NCBI RefSeq assembly: GCF_018861125.1
Contig: NZ_JAHKQN010000013.1
Location: 159,160 to 223,159, forward strand
Reading direction: 5' to 3'
DNA: 64,000 bases
Source: Cellulophaga baltica
Lineage (GTDB): Bacteria; Bacteroidota; Bacteroidia; Flavobacteriales; Flavobacteriaceae
The notes under the pieces were generated by a model. It had not been told where the DNA came from. It searched no databases and saw only the letters and a program-made list of their open reading frames with translations. Positions 53,578 to 63,120 of the stretch are shown piece after piece. The position numbers and the translations under genes were made by a program. The first letter of the stretch is position 1, and every line of letters begins with the position of its first letter.

Positions 53578-54231
53578 TTATCCAATAAGTTTTTCTAAAA
53601 AGTTTTTATCCATTTCGGTAAAATCTTTAAAGTTATAATTTGCTTCAGACAATATTGTAGCGTCACCAATACCTATACTTATCATTTCACCTGCATTAGC
53701 AGCTTGTATACCTGCAACAGCATCTTCAAAAACTATGCATTTATTCGGTAAAACACCCAACTGTTTAGCTGCAATCAAAAAAACTTCAGGGTCTGGCTTT
53801 GCCTTAGTAACATTTGTACCGTCAACGATAGTATTAAAGTAATGTATTAAATCTACTTTTTCTAAAATTGCACGCGCATTTTTACTTGCAGAACCTAATG
53901 CAATAGGTATATTCTTTTGTTTTAAAAACTCAAGAACTTCAGGCACATCTGGTAGTATTTCAGACTTGTCCATTTTTTCAATATAAGCCAAGTAATCAAT
54001 GTTCTTTTCAACCATCCAACGATCAAATTGTTCATCAGTAGTTTCAACATTAGCTAGGTCTAGTAAAATTTCTAAACATCGTTTACGGCTAACACCTTTA
54101 AACAACTCATTATGTTCTTTGGTAAATTGAAAATCTAGCTCAATGGCTAATTTTTTCCAGGCAAGGTAATGGTATTTTGCAGTGTCAACAATTACACCGT
54201 CTAAATCAAAAATAAATCCTACTGTGTTCAT
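53578..54231 (-). CDS. pgmB: Beta-phosphoglucomutase
   Basis: 217-residue HAD-superfamily enzyme. Nucleophile motif FIFDLDGVIVDTAKYHYLAWKK (split: DLDGV), cap-domain GVSRKRCLEILL, ALGSASKNARAILEK, and KPDPEVFLIAAKQLG with EDAVAGIQAA. Turns beta-glucose-1-phosphate from GH65 into glucose-6-phosphate. First gene of the catabolic operon downstream of the LacI gene. Confidence 0.95.
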   Translation of the reverse strand: MNTVGFIFDLDGVIVDTAKYHYLAWKKLAIELDFQFTKEHNELFKGVSRKRCLEILLDLANVETTDEQFDRWMVEKNIDYLAYIEKMDKSEILPDVPEVLEFLKQKNIPIALGSASKNARAILEKVDLIHYFNTIVDGTNVTKAKPDPEVFLIAAKQLGVLPNKCIVFEDAVAGIQAANAGEMISIGIGDATILSEANYNFKDFTEMDKNFLEKLIG

Positions 54232-54242
54232 TACTTTAGTAA

Positions 54243-54269
54243 TTTAGGTGAAAGATATTCAAACCTAAA
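54243..54269 (-). promoter_or_regulatory. Promoter/operator region of the pgmB-GH65-GH13 operon
   Basis: The minus-strand -7 box TAGGTTTG lies at 54260-54267, 29 bases before the pgmB ATG. It is embedded in an inverted repeat TTTAGGT (54243-54249) / ACCTAAA (54263-54269) with a 13-base spacer. A regulator bound there would cover the promoter; the adjacent LacI protein is a candidate, though LacI operators are usually contiguous palindromes. Confidence 0.5.
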
Positions 54270-54306
54270 TAAAATTTTAATGAAATACGATAGAATAGTG
54301 AATTAC

Positions 54307-55332
54307 TTAATTTATAGTAGATTCACGCTCAATAATAGTAGATTTTATAATTTCAGTTGTGAACGTTTCTTCTTCTTCACTTTCGTTCTCTACTTTTTCA
54401 ATAAGCATCTCTGCTGCAATCTCCCCCATACGCTCACCATGTTGTGCAACAGCAGTTAAACTAGGATTAGAAAAACGTGATAATATACCATCAGTAAAAC
54501 CAATAAATGAAACATCTTCAGGAATTCTTAGTCCCATTTTTTGAACCAAACGCATACCATGAATGGCATAAATTTCATTCACGCTTAAAACGGCATCAAT
54601 TTCTTGAGTTTCAAAAAAGGTTTCCATTTCATTACCTTCAATACTGTTCATTAAAGGCAAACGTAAAATTAAATTCTGGTCTATTTCAATATTACTTTCT
54701 CTTAATGCTTTTTCATAACCACAGAGACGATCTTTACTTACACTCAAATAATCTTCAGTAGCAATTAAAGCTATTTTTTTTCTGCCAGATTCAATTAACT
54801 TTTTAGTAGCCCTGTAAGCTCCACCCTTATCGTCAATAATTACCTTATCGCATTCTATTTCATCTGTAACTCTATCAAAAAGTACTAACGGAACACCTTG
54901 GTCTTTTAATTCTTTTAAATGCTGATAATCATTATTAAATTGAGTCTCGGTAGATAGTGACATGATAAAACCATCAACACTACCATTTGCTAAAACTTCC
55001 AAATTTATTACTTCTTTTGAAAAGGTTTCATCTGAAACACATGCAATAACATTGTAGCCCTTACTAGTTGCATATTTTTCAATACCACTAAATACTGTTG
55101 TAAAAAAATGATGTACAATATCAGGAATAATTACACCAATATTTTTAGTCTGTTTATTTTTAAGACTAATAGCAATATTATTTGGTTTGTAGTTGTATAA
55201 TTTTGCGTAAGCTTGAATTTTATCTTTAGTCTCTCTACTAATCTCCTCGCTATTTTTTAGCGCTTTAGAAACTGTAGAAATAGAAACCTCTAATTCTTGA
55301 GCAATATGCTTTAATGTGATCTTACGTTTCAA
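54307..55332 (-). CDS. LacI-family transcriptional regulator
   Basis: 341 residues. N-terminal LacI HTH (ITLKHIAQELEVSISTVSKALKNS), hinge KPNNIAISLKNKQ, then a periplasmic-binding-protein-like effector domain (IGVIIPDIVHHFFTTVFSGI). Starts at TTG (minus strand of 55330-55332). Sits between the symporter and pgmB, so it most likely controls the alpha-glucan genes in response to maltose or a phosphorylated sugar. Confidence 0.92.
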   Translation of the reverse strand: MKRKITLKHIAQELEVSISTVSKALKNSEEISRETKDKIQAYAKLYNYKPNNIAISLKNKQTKNIGVIIPDIVHHFFTTVFSGIEKYATSKGYNVIACVSDETFSKEVINLEVLANGSVDGFIMSLSTETQFNNDYQHLKELKDQGVPLVLFDRVTDEIECDKVIIDDKGGAYRATKKLIESGRKKIALIATEDYLSVSKDRLCGYEKALRESNIEIDQNLILRLPLMNSIEGNEMETFFETQEIDAVLSVNEIYAIHGMRLVQKMGLRIPEDVSFIGFTDGILSRFSNPSLTAVAQHGERMGEIAAEMLIEKVENESEEEETFTTEIIKSTIIERESTIN

Positions 55333-55421
55333 GGTTTAATCCTTTTAAAAATTAATTACACAAGGTATCGTTTTTCCAATTTTAATACAAAAAAATTAAG
55401 CTTAATAACAAGTTTTAAAAG

Positions 55422-55449
55422 ACAAAGGAGCTAAAATTAGCTCCTTTGT
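55422..55449 (-). terminator. Intrinsic terminator of the symporter gene
   Basis: Perfect 13-bp stem (arms 55422-55434 and 55437-55449, 2-base loop) with core GGAGCT, three bases past the symporter stop on the minus strand, followed by a T-rich stretch. It separates the symporter from the LacI gene. Confidence 0.85.
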
Positions 55450-55452
55450 AAA

Positions 55453-57042
55453 TTATCTTGCGAAATATATATAAATAAAGATTACAATTGCCGCTATCCC
55501 CATACCTACGGGTTTTACATATTTATAAGGTTCAATAGACACTTGTTTTGTATACTCTAACTCAAAAGGCACTTCACGAGGTCTTAGTTTACCTATAATC
55601 AACATTATAACAGCATTTGTAATAAATAGAATTGCCATTACATGTAAAAAATGCGGATAATTGTCTTCACCAAATACATAAGGTTTTAAAACAAACTGAC
55701 TTAATATATATAAAAACGAACCAAAAAAGATTCCAATTTTAGCCGCAATTGCAGGAACTCTTTTAGTTAGATACCCAACCACAATGATTGTGAAAATTGG
55801 AATACTATAAATACCATTAATTTCTTGTAAGTAGCTAAACAAACTACCTGCATTAGCAATTAACGGAGCTATAAACATTGCCGCTAATGCCAATGTAACT
55901 CCGAATATTTTACCGTATTTAACTACTGTATTTTCAGAAGCTGTTTTGTTAATATGTTGCTTGTAAACATCAATACCAAATAATGTTACTGAACTATTTA
56001 GCACACTATTAAATGAACTTAATATTGCACCAAAAAGTACAGCTGCAAAAAAACCAACTAATGGTTTTGGTAATACCGCTCTAACCAATTCTGGATAAGC
56101 CATATCACTAGAAGCTAAATTACCATCAAAATAATGGTATGCAATCATACCCGGAAGCACTAATATTAGTGGACCAAGGATTTTAATAAATGACGCCAAT
56201 AATAATCCTTTTTGACCCTCTGCTAAATTTTTAGCCCCTAAAGCTCGTTGTATAATTTGTTGGTTTGTCCCCCAATAAAACAACTGAACTAACATCATAC
56301 CAGTAAATATAGTTGCAAAAGGCACCTCTTGTCCTTGATTACCTGTTGAGTCAAAACGCTCTGGGTTTGCTTGCATTAAAACATCTAAACCATTAAAAAC
56401 GTTACCATCACCAATAGCCATTAATCCAAAAACGGGGATTAACAAACCTCCAATTAATAAACCAACTGCGTTTATAGAATCTGATACAGCAACAGCTTTT
56501 AAGCCACCAAACACAGCATAAATAGATCCAATCACACCTATACCCCAAATACAAATTACTAATGCTATTTTATCAGAAACTCCTAAAAGTGTGGGTATAT
56601 CAAACATACCACTGATTGCAACGGAACCCGAATATAAAATTACAGGCAGTAGAACTACAACATAACCCGTTAAAAATAAAACTGAAGTAATCGTTTTCGT
56701 AGAAGTATCAAAACGTTTTTCTAAAAATTGTGGCACTGTTGTAAGTCCACCTTTCAAATATCTTGGCAATAAAAATATAGCAGTAACAATTATTGCTAAA
56801 GCAGCCAAAGTTTCCCATGCCATTACTGATAGCCCATCTTTATAGGCACTACCATTTAAACCAACTATTTGCTCTGTAGATAAGTTTGTAAGTAACAATG
56901 AACCCGCAATTACCCCAGCTGTCAAACTCCTACCTCCTAAAAAATATCCATCTGAAGAGGACTCATCTGTATTACGAGTAGCAAAATAAGAAATTACAGC
57001 AACAAGGACTGTAAATCCTAAAAACGAAAAAATTCCTAGCAT
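55453..57042 (-). CDS. Sodium/solute symporter (SSS family), probable sugar transporter
   Basis: 529 residues with about 13-14 helices. SSS features: GYFLGGRSLTAGVIAGSLLLTNLS (split; sodium-site Gly/Ser), TNLSTEQIVGLNGSAYKDG, and the central GLKAVAVSDSINAVGLL. Sugar specificity by context: it lies with the GH65/GH13/pgmB cluster. Has its own terminator, so it is transcribed apart from lacI. Confidence 0.9.
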   Translation of the reverse strand: MLGIFSFLGFTVLVAVISYFATRNTDESSSDGYFLGGRSLTAGVIAGSLLLTNLSTEQIVGLNGSAYKDGLSVMAWETLAALAIIVTAIFLLPRYLKGGLTTVPQFLEKRFDTSTKTITSVLFLTGYVVVLLPVILYSGSVAISGMFDIPTLLGVSDKIALVICIWGIGVIGSIYAVFGGLKAVAVSDSINAVGLLIGGLLIPVFGLMAIGDGNVFNGLDVLMQANPERFDSTGNQGQEVPFATIFTGMMLVQLFYWGTNQQIIQRALGAKNLAEGQKGLLLASFIKILGPLILVLPGMIAYHYFDGNLASSDMAYPELVRAVLPKPLVGFFAAVLFGAILSSFNSVLNSSVTLFGIDVYKQHINKTASENTVVKYGKIFGVTLALAAMFIAPLIANAGSLFSYLQEINGIYSIPIFTIIVVGYLTKRVPAIAAKIGIFFGSFLYILSQFVLKPYVFGEDNYPHFLHVMAILFITNAVIMLIIGKLRPREVPFELEYTKQVSIEPYKYVKPVGMGIAAIVIFIYIYFAR

Positions 57043-57263
57043 TTTTGTTTAAATTAATAATTTACAGCTATAAATATATTAGAATATTTAATTTAAAAGA
57101 TACCTAAGCTCAATAAACATTAACTTTTACTCAATATTTGGCTACTACAACGTTTTCTTAAAATGTTAATTTTCTATTTAACAGGAAATTCACGCTATTA
57201 AAAATCTTATTTTGTTGCTTTGTAAGGTAAATACTTTTTGAAAAAAAGCTTAAAAACTCTCAA

Positions 57264-58112
57264 ATGAAATCGATAACAATTCTTGCCACTTTAATATTAT
57301 CTTCCTGTTCAAATTACGGACAATTAAAAATAATAACTGAGCTACCTAATAAAATAGGAGAAAATTCAGGCATTGCGTACTATGGAAATGATCGTGCTTG
57401 GTTTATTGAAGATCATGGCAATGAAGATGTTTTATATCAGGTAAGTTTTAACGGTGAACTCACTAAAGAATTTAAAGTAAAAAATGCAACCAATAGCGAT
57501 TGGGAAGATTTAACTACAGATGATAGAGGTAACATTTATATTGCTGATCTTGGAAATAATCAAAACAAACGTGACGATTTAGTCATTTATAAACTTCCAA
57601 ATCCTGAAAATGAACCTGGTGACCATATTGATGCTGAAAAAATTCATATTAATTACCCTGAACAGAAAAAATTTCCACCAAAAAAAAAGGATTTAATTTA
57701 TGATTCAGAGGCTATATTTTATAATAATAACTACATCTACATTATTACTAAAAACAGATCAAATCCTTTTTCTGGCAAAGCTTTAATTTATAAGGTACCT
57801 GCTGAAAAAGGAACTTATGATGCTGAACTTATTGGTAATTTTACACCTTGTAAAACAGCAGCATCATGCAAAGTAACAGCTGCCGCTATTTCTCCTAGCG
57901 GAAAAAAAGTAGTTTTACTTGGTTATGGGTACTTATGGATATTTACTGATTTTAAATCTGAAAATTTTACCACTGGCACTTTAGAAACTATTGATTTAGG
58001 TACTAGTACACAGTTAGAATCTGTATGTTTTAAAGATGAAAAAACCCTGCTTATCTCTGATGAAGAACGAGGTAAAACAGGGCAAAATCTATATTCTTTT
58101 TCTTTAAAATAA
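57264..58112 (+). CDS. Predicted beta-propeller lipoprotein, function unknown
   Basis: 282 residues. Lipobox LILSSC (Cys15) predicts a lipoprotein. The body has repeated beta-strand units with Asp/Gly turns: NSGIAYYGNDRAWFIEDHGN, SDWEDLTTDDRGNIYIADLGN, YDSEAIFYNNNYIYIITKNRS (split), and ESVCFKDEKTLLISDEE, as in SMP-30/NHL-like propellers. No catalytic site identified. Convergent with the large phosphatase gene, 10-base gap. Confidence 0.78.
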   Translation: MKSITILATLILSSCSNYGQLKIITELPNKIGENSGIAYYGNDRAWFIEDHGNEDVLYQVSFNGELTKEFKVKNATNSDWEDLTTDDRGNIYIADLGNNQNKRDDLVIYKLPNPENEPGDHIDAEKIHINYPEQKKFPPKKKDLIYDSEAIFYNNNYIYIITKNRSNPFSGKALIYKVPAEKGTYDAELIGNFTPCKTAASCKVTAAAISPSGKKVVLLGYGYLWIFTDFKSENFTTGTLETIDLGTSTQLESVCFKDEKTLLISDEERGKTGQNLYSFSLK

Positions 58113-58122
58113 TCGCTTCAAT

Positions 58123-61100
58123 TTAAAAGGCGAATCCTAAACCAAAAGAAAAACGCAACCCATCTTTACTATTAAAGAGTGCTGTGTTTATTGAAATAAT
58201 ATCTGTTGCATTTAAGAAAAAACCACCACCGTAAGAGGTATGCCATGTATCGGAATCAACATCTTTTAACCAAACTTTACCATAATCAAAGCCACCAAAT
58301 ATTCCCATCGCGGTAGGCAATATGCTTGTTCGCATTTTTCTAAAACTATATCGTATATCTGTATTTTGGTAATATGATGTGTTACCTGTAAATCTTTGAT
58401 TTCTAAAACCACGAAGACCATCGTTACCGCCAATACTTGCACCTTGATAAAATTCAAAGTCGTCACCAATATTAAAATGAGCTTTCCATTTAGTTGCTAA
58501 AACCAATCTACCATTGGATATAAGTTTATAGTCAAATGAAATGCTTGGAACTACATAACCAAAACTACTATCTGATTCGTCAATATCTCTTTTATACCCT
58601 ACTAATAATGAAGTTCCCATTCCTAAAGTTGGGAATGCATTGTTATCTTTATTTTCATAGGAATAAGTAGCTTCTGCACCAGCAAAACTTCTTCTTGTAT
58701 CTGTTCCGTTTTCTTGATAAAATTCATTTATAAACCTATCTGATGTTTCTTCCACCTCAATAGTTTCTATTAATAAACCAGCTTTAAGCTTAGCACCAAG
58801 TCTACCTCTCCACACCAGTGATGGAGCAAATCTTAAGGTTTCAAATTTCACTCTATTATAATCTAAACCTAAATCATCATCAAAATTGTCTGTGTCATTG
58901 CCAAATCCGAAGAAATTTATTGCAAAATTAGGACTCGTAAAACGTGCATCTATTTCTAAATTCCATCCTTCAAAAATATGTGCAAATTCACCTGTGTAGG
59001 CTATATCAAAACCACTAGTCGCAAAATAGTACGAAGCACTAATATCATGCTTTTCAGTAAATGGATTTTGCCTAAAACCGTTATAAGTATAGGTATTTAA
59101 AAAGCCTATTTTTAAACCGTCATCAGGGTTATAACCAATAGTTGGTATAATTTGATTGGTACTATACCTCAACTTTAAAGGTTGATATGTATTTACAACA
59201 TAATCATCCATAAGTTTTACTTTTGCACCTTTCGTATTTTTAAGCGTATTCTTTTTACTTTCATAATCGTAAACACTTATTTTTTTAGATGTTTCAATAT
59301 CATAAATATCGTTGTTTTGACCACCAATTAAACGAACTCTAATTGCGTTGTTTTTCTCCCCACTAACCTCAAACAAATCGTCATCATCTAAGCCATAAAC
59401 CCAAATTTCTTTTGTCGTTTGTTTATCAAATGTTTTATTAAAGAAAAGTTTCTTTTTTTCACCTCCTATATTTCTATAAGCTTTTACTTGTGTTTTATTA
59501 TCACTCAAACGCGTAATTTCAAACCAATCATCTTTATCAGTACCAGTAACTACGGCAAACTTATTTAGTATAGAATAATATTCCTTAGCAGTGGCCTCAA
59601 TTGTTGACAAGCGCGCTAATAACGTTGCTTTAATCTCATCTATAGTCCCATCTCGAACTTCTTCTGGCATTGCTTTTAAAGCTTCATCAATAACCGCAGG
59701 AGTCAAATTAATTTTTAATAAATTGGCTTCTTTTACCCAATCAATTTCATTTGTCTCACCCAATAAAGCCATATCTAACACATAAGTTTTAGGTGAAGAA
59801 TTAAAGCCTCTAACACTTCTTATTTCTTCATTAAAACCTTCCATAATTCGTAAACCAGGAATTATTCTTGTAGCTATATTCATTAAAGCACCATCCCCCA
59901 TTTTAGAAAAAACTTGATCTCTATCTCTTGGTACTGGCTTATAAACTACTTTCTTGGTTTCTTTATCTTTAAATTCAGCCCATCTCCATTGATCTGTATG
60001 CCTATCCCAATCACCAATTGCCATATCAAATAAACGAGCTCTTATATATAATTGAGTATCTACACTATATTTTTCATCGTCACGAAGATCCCTTAACATA
60101 GAGTCTGTACTTTTTAAATCATTAGAATATCCAAAGCTTTTTAAATCGCCATGTCCATCACCTGTGTGCTCTTCAATCATATACAACTCATTACCAAAAT
60201 TAGCGTTATACTGCTCTAATGATGACTGTTTTGGAACATAATATAAAACTGGATTAGTATGAAATAAACCTACAGCATCAGATAATATACCAGTGGTAAA
60301 TGGTGCATAAGGGTGCGCACCTGTATAAAAATCTTCTAGTAATTTTTCTCCGAATGTATCTTTTAAATCATCTGCAACGTATTGATCTTGAAAAACCATT
60401 GATTGTAGGTATAGTTCTGCACTTTTACGTATTGCACGCATTACATATTGCTTTCCATCTTTAGCTTCAAGTCGCAACGATTTGGATTGATGCCCACCAC
60501 CTTTTTTTACAGGTTTTAAACCACCAAACAAAGTATCTAAAAGTACGGTTGGTGCTTTTACTTTTACCCCATAATAATCACGATATTTTTTACCCCAAAT
60601 TTTTTCATGCAATTTAGATTTATCAACTTCTTCTTTAGAGTAGACTGAAGCTTCAACAAAAGACGGAAATTCATCATCGTATTTTTCATCATTAACGACT
60701 AAATCTTCACCAAGCACTTCTGAGCCAAATAAAAATGTTTCTTCCTCATTTTCATCTAAACCATAAAATCTAACTTTTGACGAACCATCTTTATAAACTT
60801 CTAACACCGAGTAGCCCATATGACCAGTAGTAAATTCACTACCATTTAGCAACTTAGTATGGCCTTTTTTAGAACCCGAACCGCTTACTATTTGTGGTGT
60901 ACTTTTTTCAACAATATATTGCAAGGTATGCTCATGACCAGAAGCAAAAATGACTTTATCAGAATACTGTGCTAATGTGGTTACCTTATTTTTTAAATCT
61001 CTGTACAAACTATTATTTACATCTTCAATGGAAGGGCCTGCTGTTTTTCTTAATATATTGGCGAATGAACCCAATATTGGGAGTGGAATACTATTATGAG

Positions 61101-61836
61101 AAGGGTAGAATTGTCTTTTAAAGGATGTGTGGCCTCCATGCTCCCCATATGTAAACATCGGATGATGCATAGCTATAATTGTTGTTCGCTCCCTATTGTC
61201 CTTTATAGCATCTTCCAATTCAATTAAAAATTTAGCTCTACTTTTTATCTCGCATTTATCATTAATTCCTGGTCTTTTATTCCAATCTGTCAAATACCAT
61301 TCTGTATCTATAGCTATTACAACAACGTCATCATTAATTTCAATTATTTCTATAGGGCAACCATCTTCAGGAAAATAAACCTCATCACTATCTAAAGCCC
61401 TTTGTATGTATTTCTGTTCTCGCTTTAGGCCTTTTAAACCCTCAGTATACCAATCATGATTACCTGGAATAAAAAATTTAGATCCTTTGAAATTTTCTAA
61501 AGTAGCCACTTGTGCATTTAAATGGCTTGCCGCAGTCCTGAATGCCATAGTAGAATCAATAGGGTCTGGTAAACCTGCAGGATATATGTTATCACCTAAA
61601 AATATAGCCGTACTATTTTTATCAGCAATATTAAGTCTTTTTTTTAAAGCCTTTAAGTTCGCATTCATACCTCCTATGGGTGATAAACCCGCGTCACCCA
61701 TTAAATAAAATGTATGCGATATTTCTTTTGTCGTAGGCTTATCAATCTTATTTTCTTCATTTTTATATTTAGATTGGTACGTGGCACAACCGGTAAATAT
61801 TAAAAGAATCATAATTAGTATAAAATGTTTACGCAT
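58123..61836 (-). CDS. Outer-membrane lipoprotein: metallophosphatase, kinase-like region and BamA-like barrel
   Basis: 1237 residues with three parts. (1) Lipoprotein signal, lipobox IFTGC at Cys17. (2) Metallophosphatase domain about 41-375 with all five motifs: MGDAG (47-50), LGDN (81-83), GNHD (125-128), HHP (224-226) and GHEH (300-303). (3) A middle region about 430-700 resembling HipA/FAM20-type kinases: Gly-rich KKGGGHQS (444-451), possible ATP-binding Arg467 in YVMRAIRK, GDWDRHTDQ (608-616) as a catalytic loop, and PRDRDQVF (636-643) as a metal-binding Asp motif. (4) A C-terminal barrel about 885-1237 ending in terminal Phe. The kinase assignment is my inference; no activity is known. 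Confidence 0.78.
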   Translation of the reverse strand: MRKHFILIMILLIFTGCATYQSKYKNEENKIDKPTTKEISHTFYLMGDAGLSPIGGMNANLKALKKRLNIADKNSTAIFLGDNIYPAGLPDPIDSTMAFRTAASHLNAQVATLENFKGSKFFIPGNHDWYTEGLKGLKREQKYIQRALDSDEVYFPEDGCPIEIIEINDDVVVIAIDTEWYLTDWNKRPGINDKCEIKSRAKFLIELEDAIKDNRERTTIIAMHHPMFTYGEHGGHTSFKRQFYPSHNSIPLPILGSFANILRKTAGPSIEDVNNSLYRDLKNKVTTLAQYSDKVIFASGHEHTLQYIVEKSTPQIVSGSGSKKGHTKLLNGSEFTTGHMGYSVLEVYKDGSSKVRFYGLDENEEETFLFGSEVLGEDLVVNDEKYDDEFPSFVEASVYSKEEVDKSKLHEKIWGKKYRDYYGVKVKAPTVLLDTLFGGLKPVKKGGGHQSKSLRLEAKDGKQYVMRAIRKSAELYLQSMVFQDQYVADDLKDTFGEKLLEDFYTGAHPYAPFTTGILSDAVGLFHTNPVLYYVPKQSSLEQYNANFGNELYMIEEHTGDGHGDLKSFGYSNDLKSTDSMLRDLRDDEKYSVDTQLYIRARLFDMAIGDWDRHTDQWRWAEFKDKETKKVVYKPVPRDRDQVFSKMGDGALMNIATRIIPGLRIMEGFNEEIRSVRGFNSSPKTYVLDMALLGETNEIDWVKEANLLKINLTPAVIDEALKAMPEEVRDGTIDEIKATLLARLSTIEATAKEYYSILNKFAVVTGTDKDDWFEITRLSDNKTQVKAYRNIGGEKKKLFFNKTFDKQTTKEIWVYGLDDDDLFEVSGEKNNAIRVRLIGGQNNDIYDIETSKKISVYDYESKKNTLKNTKGAKVKLMDDYVVNTYQPLKLRYSTNQIIPTIGYNPDDGLKIGFLNTYTYNGFRQNPFTEKHDISASYYFATSGFDIAYTGEFAHIFEGWNLEIDARFTSPNFAINFFGFGNDTDNFDDDLGLDYNRVKFETLRFAPSLVWRGRLGAKLKAGLLIETIEVEETSDRFINEFYQENGTDTRRSFAGAEATYSYENKDNNAFPTLGMGTSLLVGYKRDIDESDSSFGYVVPSISFDYKLISNGRLVLATKWKAHFNIGDDFEFYQGASIGGNDGLRGFRNQRFTGNTSYYQNTDIRYSFRKMRTSILPTAMGIFGGFDYGKVWLKDVDSDTWHTSYGGGFFLNATDIISINTALFNSKDGLRFSFGLGFAF

Positions 61837-61891
61837 AGCAGTAATTAATGAATTATAAAATTTGTAATTTGGACGTTATAATTTCAATCTT

Positions 61892-63094
61892 ATGACAGAA
61901 ATAGTTTTAAAGGCTGAAGAGTATGCGACTAAATTACTAACTGAAAATTTAGATAGTAAGTTTTTATATCATAACCTTAGGCACACCCAAAGAGTCGTTA
62001 AAAGTACTAAAGAATTACTAAATTTTTATAATTTAAAAGATGAGGAAAATAACGCAATTACAATTGCTGCTTGGCTTCATGACACTGGATATACAATAAG
62101 CCCTAATAATCACGAAGAAAGTAGTGCGAAAATTGCAAATGATTTTTTAAAAAAATTAGATTGTAACCCTAATTTTATAGAAACGGTTAAGAATCTAATA
62201 CTTGCAACTAAAATGGATCACAAGCCTCAAAATCTTTTAGAAGAAATTATAAAAGATGCTGATTGTTCTCATTTTGCAAAAAGTAGTTATATAGAGACCT
62301 CTGAGTTTTTACGTGAAGAATTGAGCAACCTTGGTAGTGCAGATTACTCCAGAAAACAATGGCGTAATAAAAATATTGAATTATTTAGAGGCATTCACAG
62401 ATATTATACTGATTATGCCGTTAAAAATTGGCAACCTAAAAAAGATGATAACCTAAAGAAGCTATTAAAAAACAAGAAAAAAAATAGCAAGCTTCTTAAG
62501 AAAGAAGAATTAAAAGTAAACCTTAAGAATAAAAGTCCTGAAAGAGGAATACAAACTATGTTTAGGGTTACACTTAGTAACCACTTAAAGTTAAGTGATA
62601 TTGCTGATACTAAAGCAAATATTTTGCTTTCAGTAAACGCTATTATTATCTCATTAATATTATCAAATTTAATTCCTAAACTAGATAACCCTTCAAATGA
62701 TTACTTAGTTATACCTGCTATGATATTTGTTATTTTTAGTGTCACCTCAATGGTTATGTCTGTACTGGCAACTAGGCCAAACGTTACAAGTGGTGAGTTT
62801 ACTAAAGAAGATGTTGAAAATAAAAAGGTAAACCTTTTATTCTTCGGTAATTTTTATAAAATGAAATTAGATGAGTACGAATGGGCTATAAAAGAGTTGA
62901 TTAAAAACCAAGATGATGTATATTCTACTTTAACTAAAGATTTATACTTTTTAGGTGTAGTACTAAATAAAAAATATAAATTATTACGCTGGACTTACAC
63001 CGTTTTTATGATAGGAATGGTATTATCCGTAGTTGCGTTTTTTGTAGCCTTGAAATTTTACGGCCCTGAAAGAATTATAGAATTACCAACCTAA
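61892..63094 (+). CDS. HD hydrolase fused to Pycsar-type transmembrane effector domain
   Basis: 400 residues. N-terminal HD domain (about 1-190): His31 in YHNLRHTQRV, HD pair at His63-Asp64 in WLHDTGY, HEESSAKIA, and KDADCSHF. A lysine-rich linker (about 190-215) leads to a PycTM-type domain (about 225-390; SDIADTKANILLSVNAIIIS) with about three hydrophobic helices. PycTM proteins damage the membrane after sensing cCMP/cUMP in Pycsar antiphage systems. No pyrimidine cyclase gene is adjacent. 55 bases separate it from the divergent phosphatase fusion gene. Confidence 0.87.
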   Translation: MTEIVLKAEEYATKLLTENLDSKFLYHNLRHTQRVVKSTKELLNFYNLKDEENNAITIAAWLHDTGYTISPNNHEESSAKIANDFLKKLDCNPNFIETVKNLILATKMDHKPQNLLEEIIKDADCSHFAKSSYIETSEFLREELSNLGSADYSRKQWRNKNIELFRGIHRYYTDYAVKNWQPKKDDNLKKLLKNKKKNSKLLKKEELKVNLKNKSPERGIQTMFRVTLSNHLKLSDIADTKANILLSVNAIIISLILSNLIPKLDNPSNDYLVIPAMIFVIFSVTSMVMSVLATRPNVTSGEFTKEDVENKKVNLLFFGNFYKMKLDEYEWAIKELIKNQDDVYSTLTKDLYFLGVVLNKKYKLLRWTYTVFMIGMVLSVVAFFVALKFYGPERIIELPT

Positions 63095-63120
63095 TTGAAG
63101 GTTGGTAATTTTTATTTTTT
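63081..63120 (+). terminator. Intrinsic terminator of the HD-PycTM gene
   Basis: 12-bp stem (63081-63092 with 63099-63110, six-base loop AATTGA) overlapping the last codons and the stop, followed by TTTATTTTTT. The neighbouring minus gene ends inside its T tract. Confidence 0.85.

Noticed and set aside
57141-57160. AACGTT palindrome near the symporter gene as a LacI operator
   Set aside because: Short, common in AT-rich DNA, and no matching second site was seen at the pgmB promoter.
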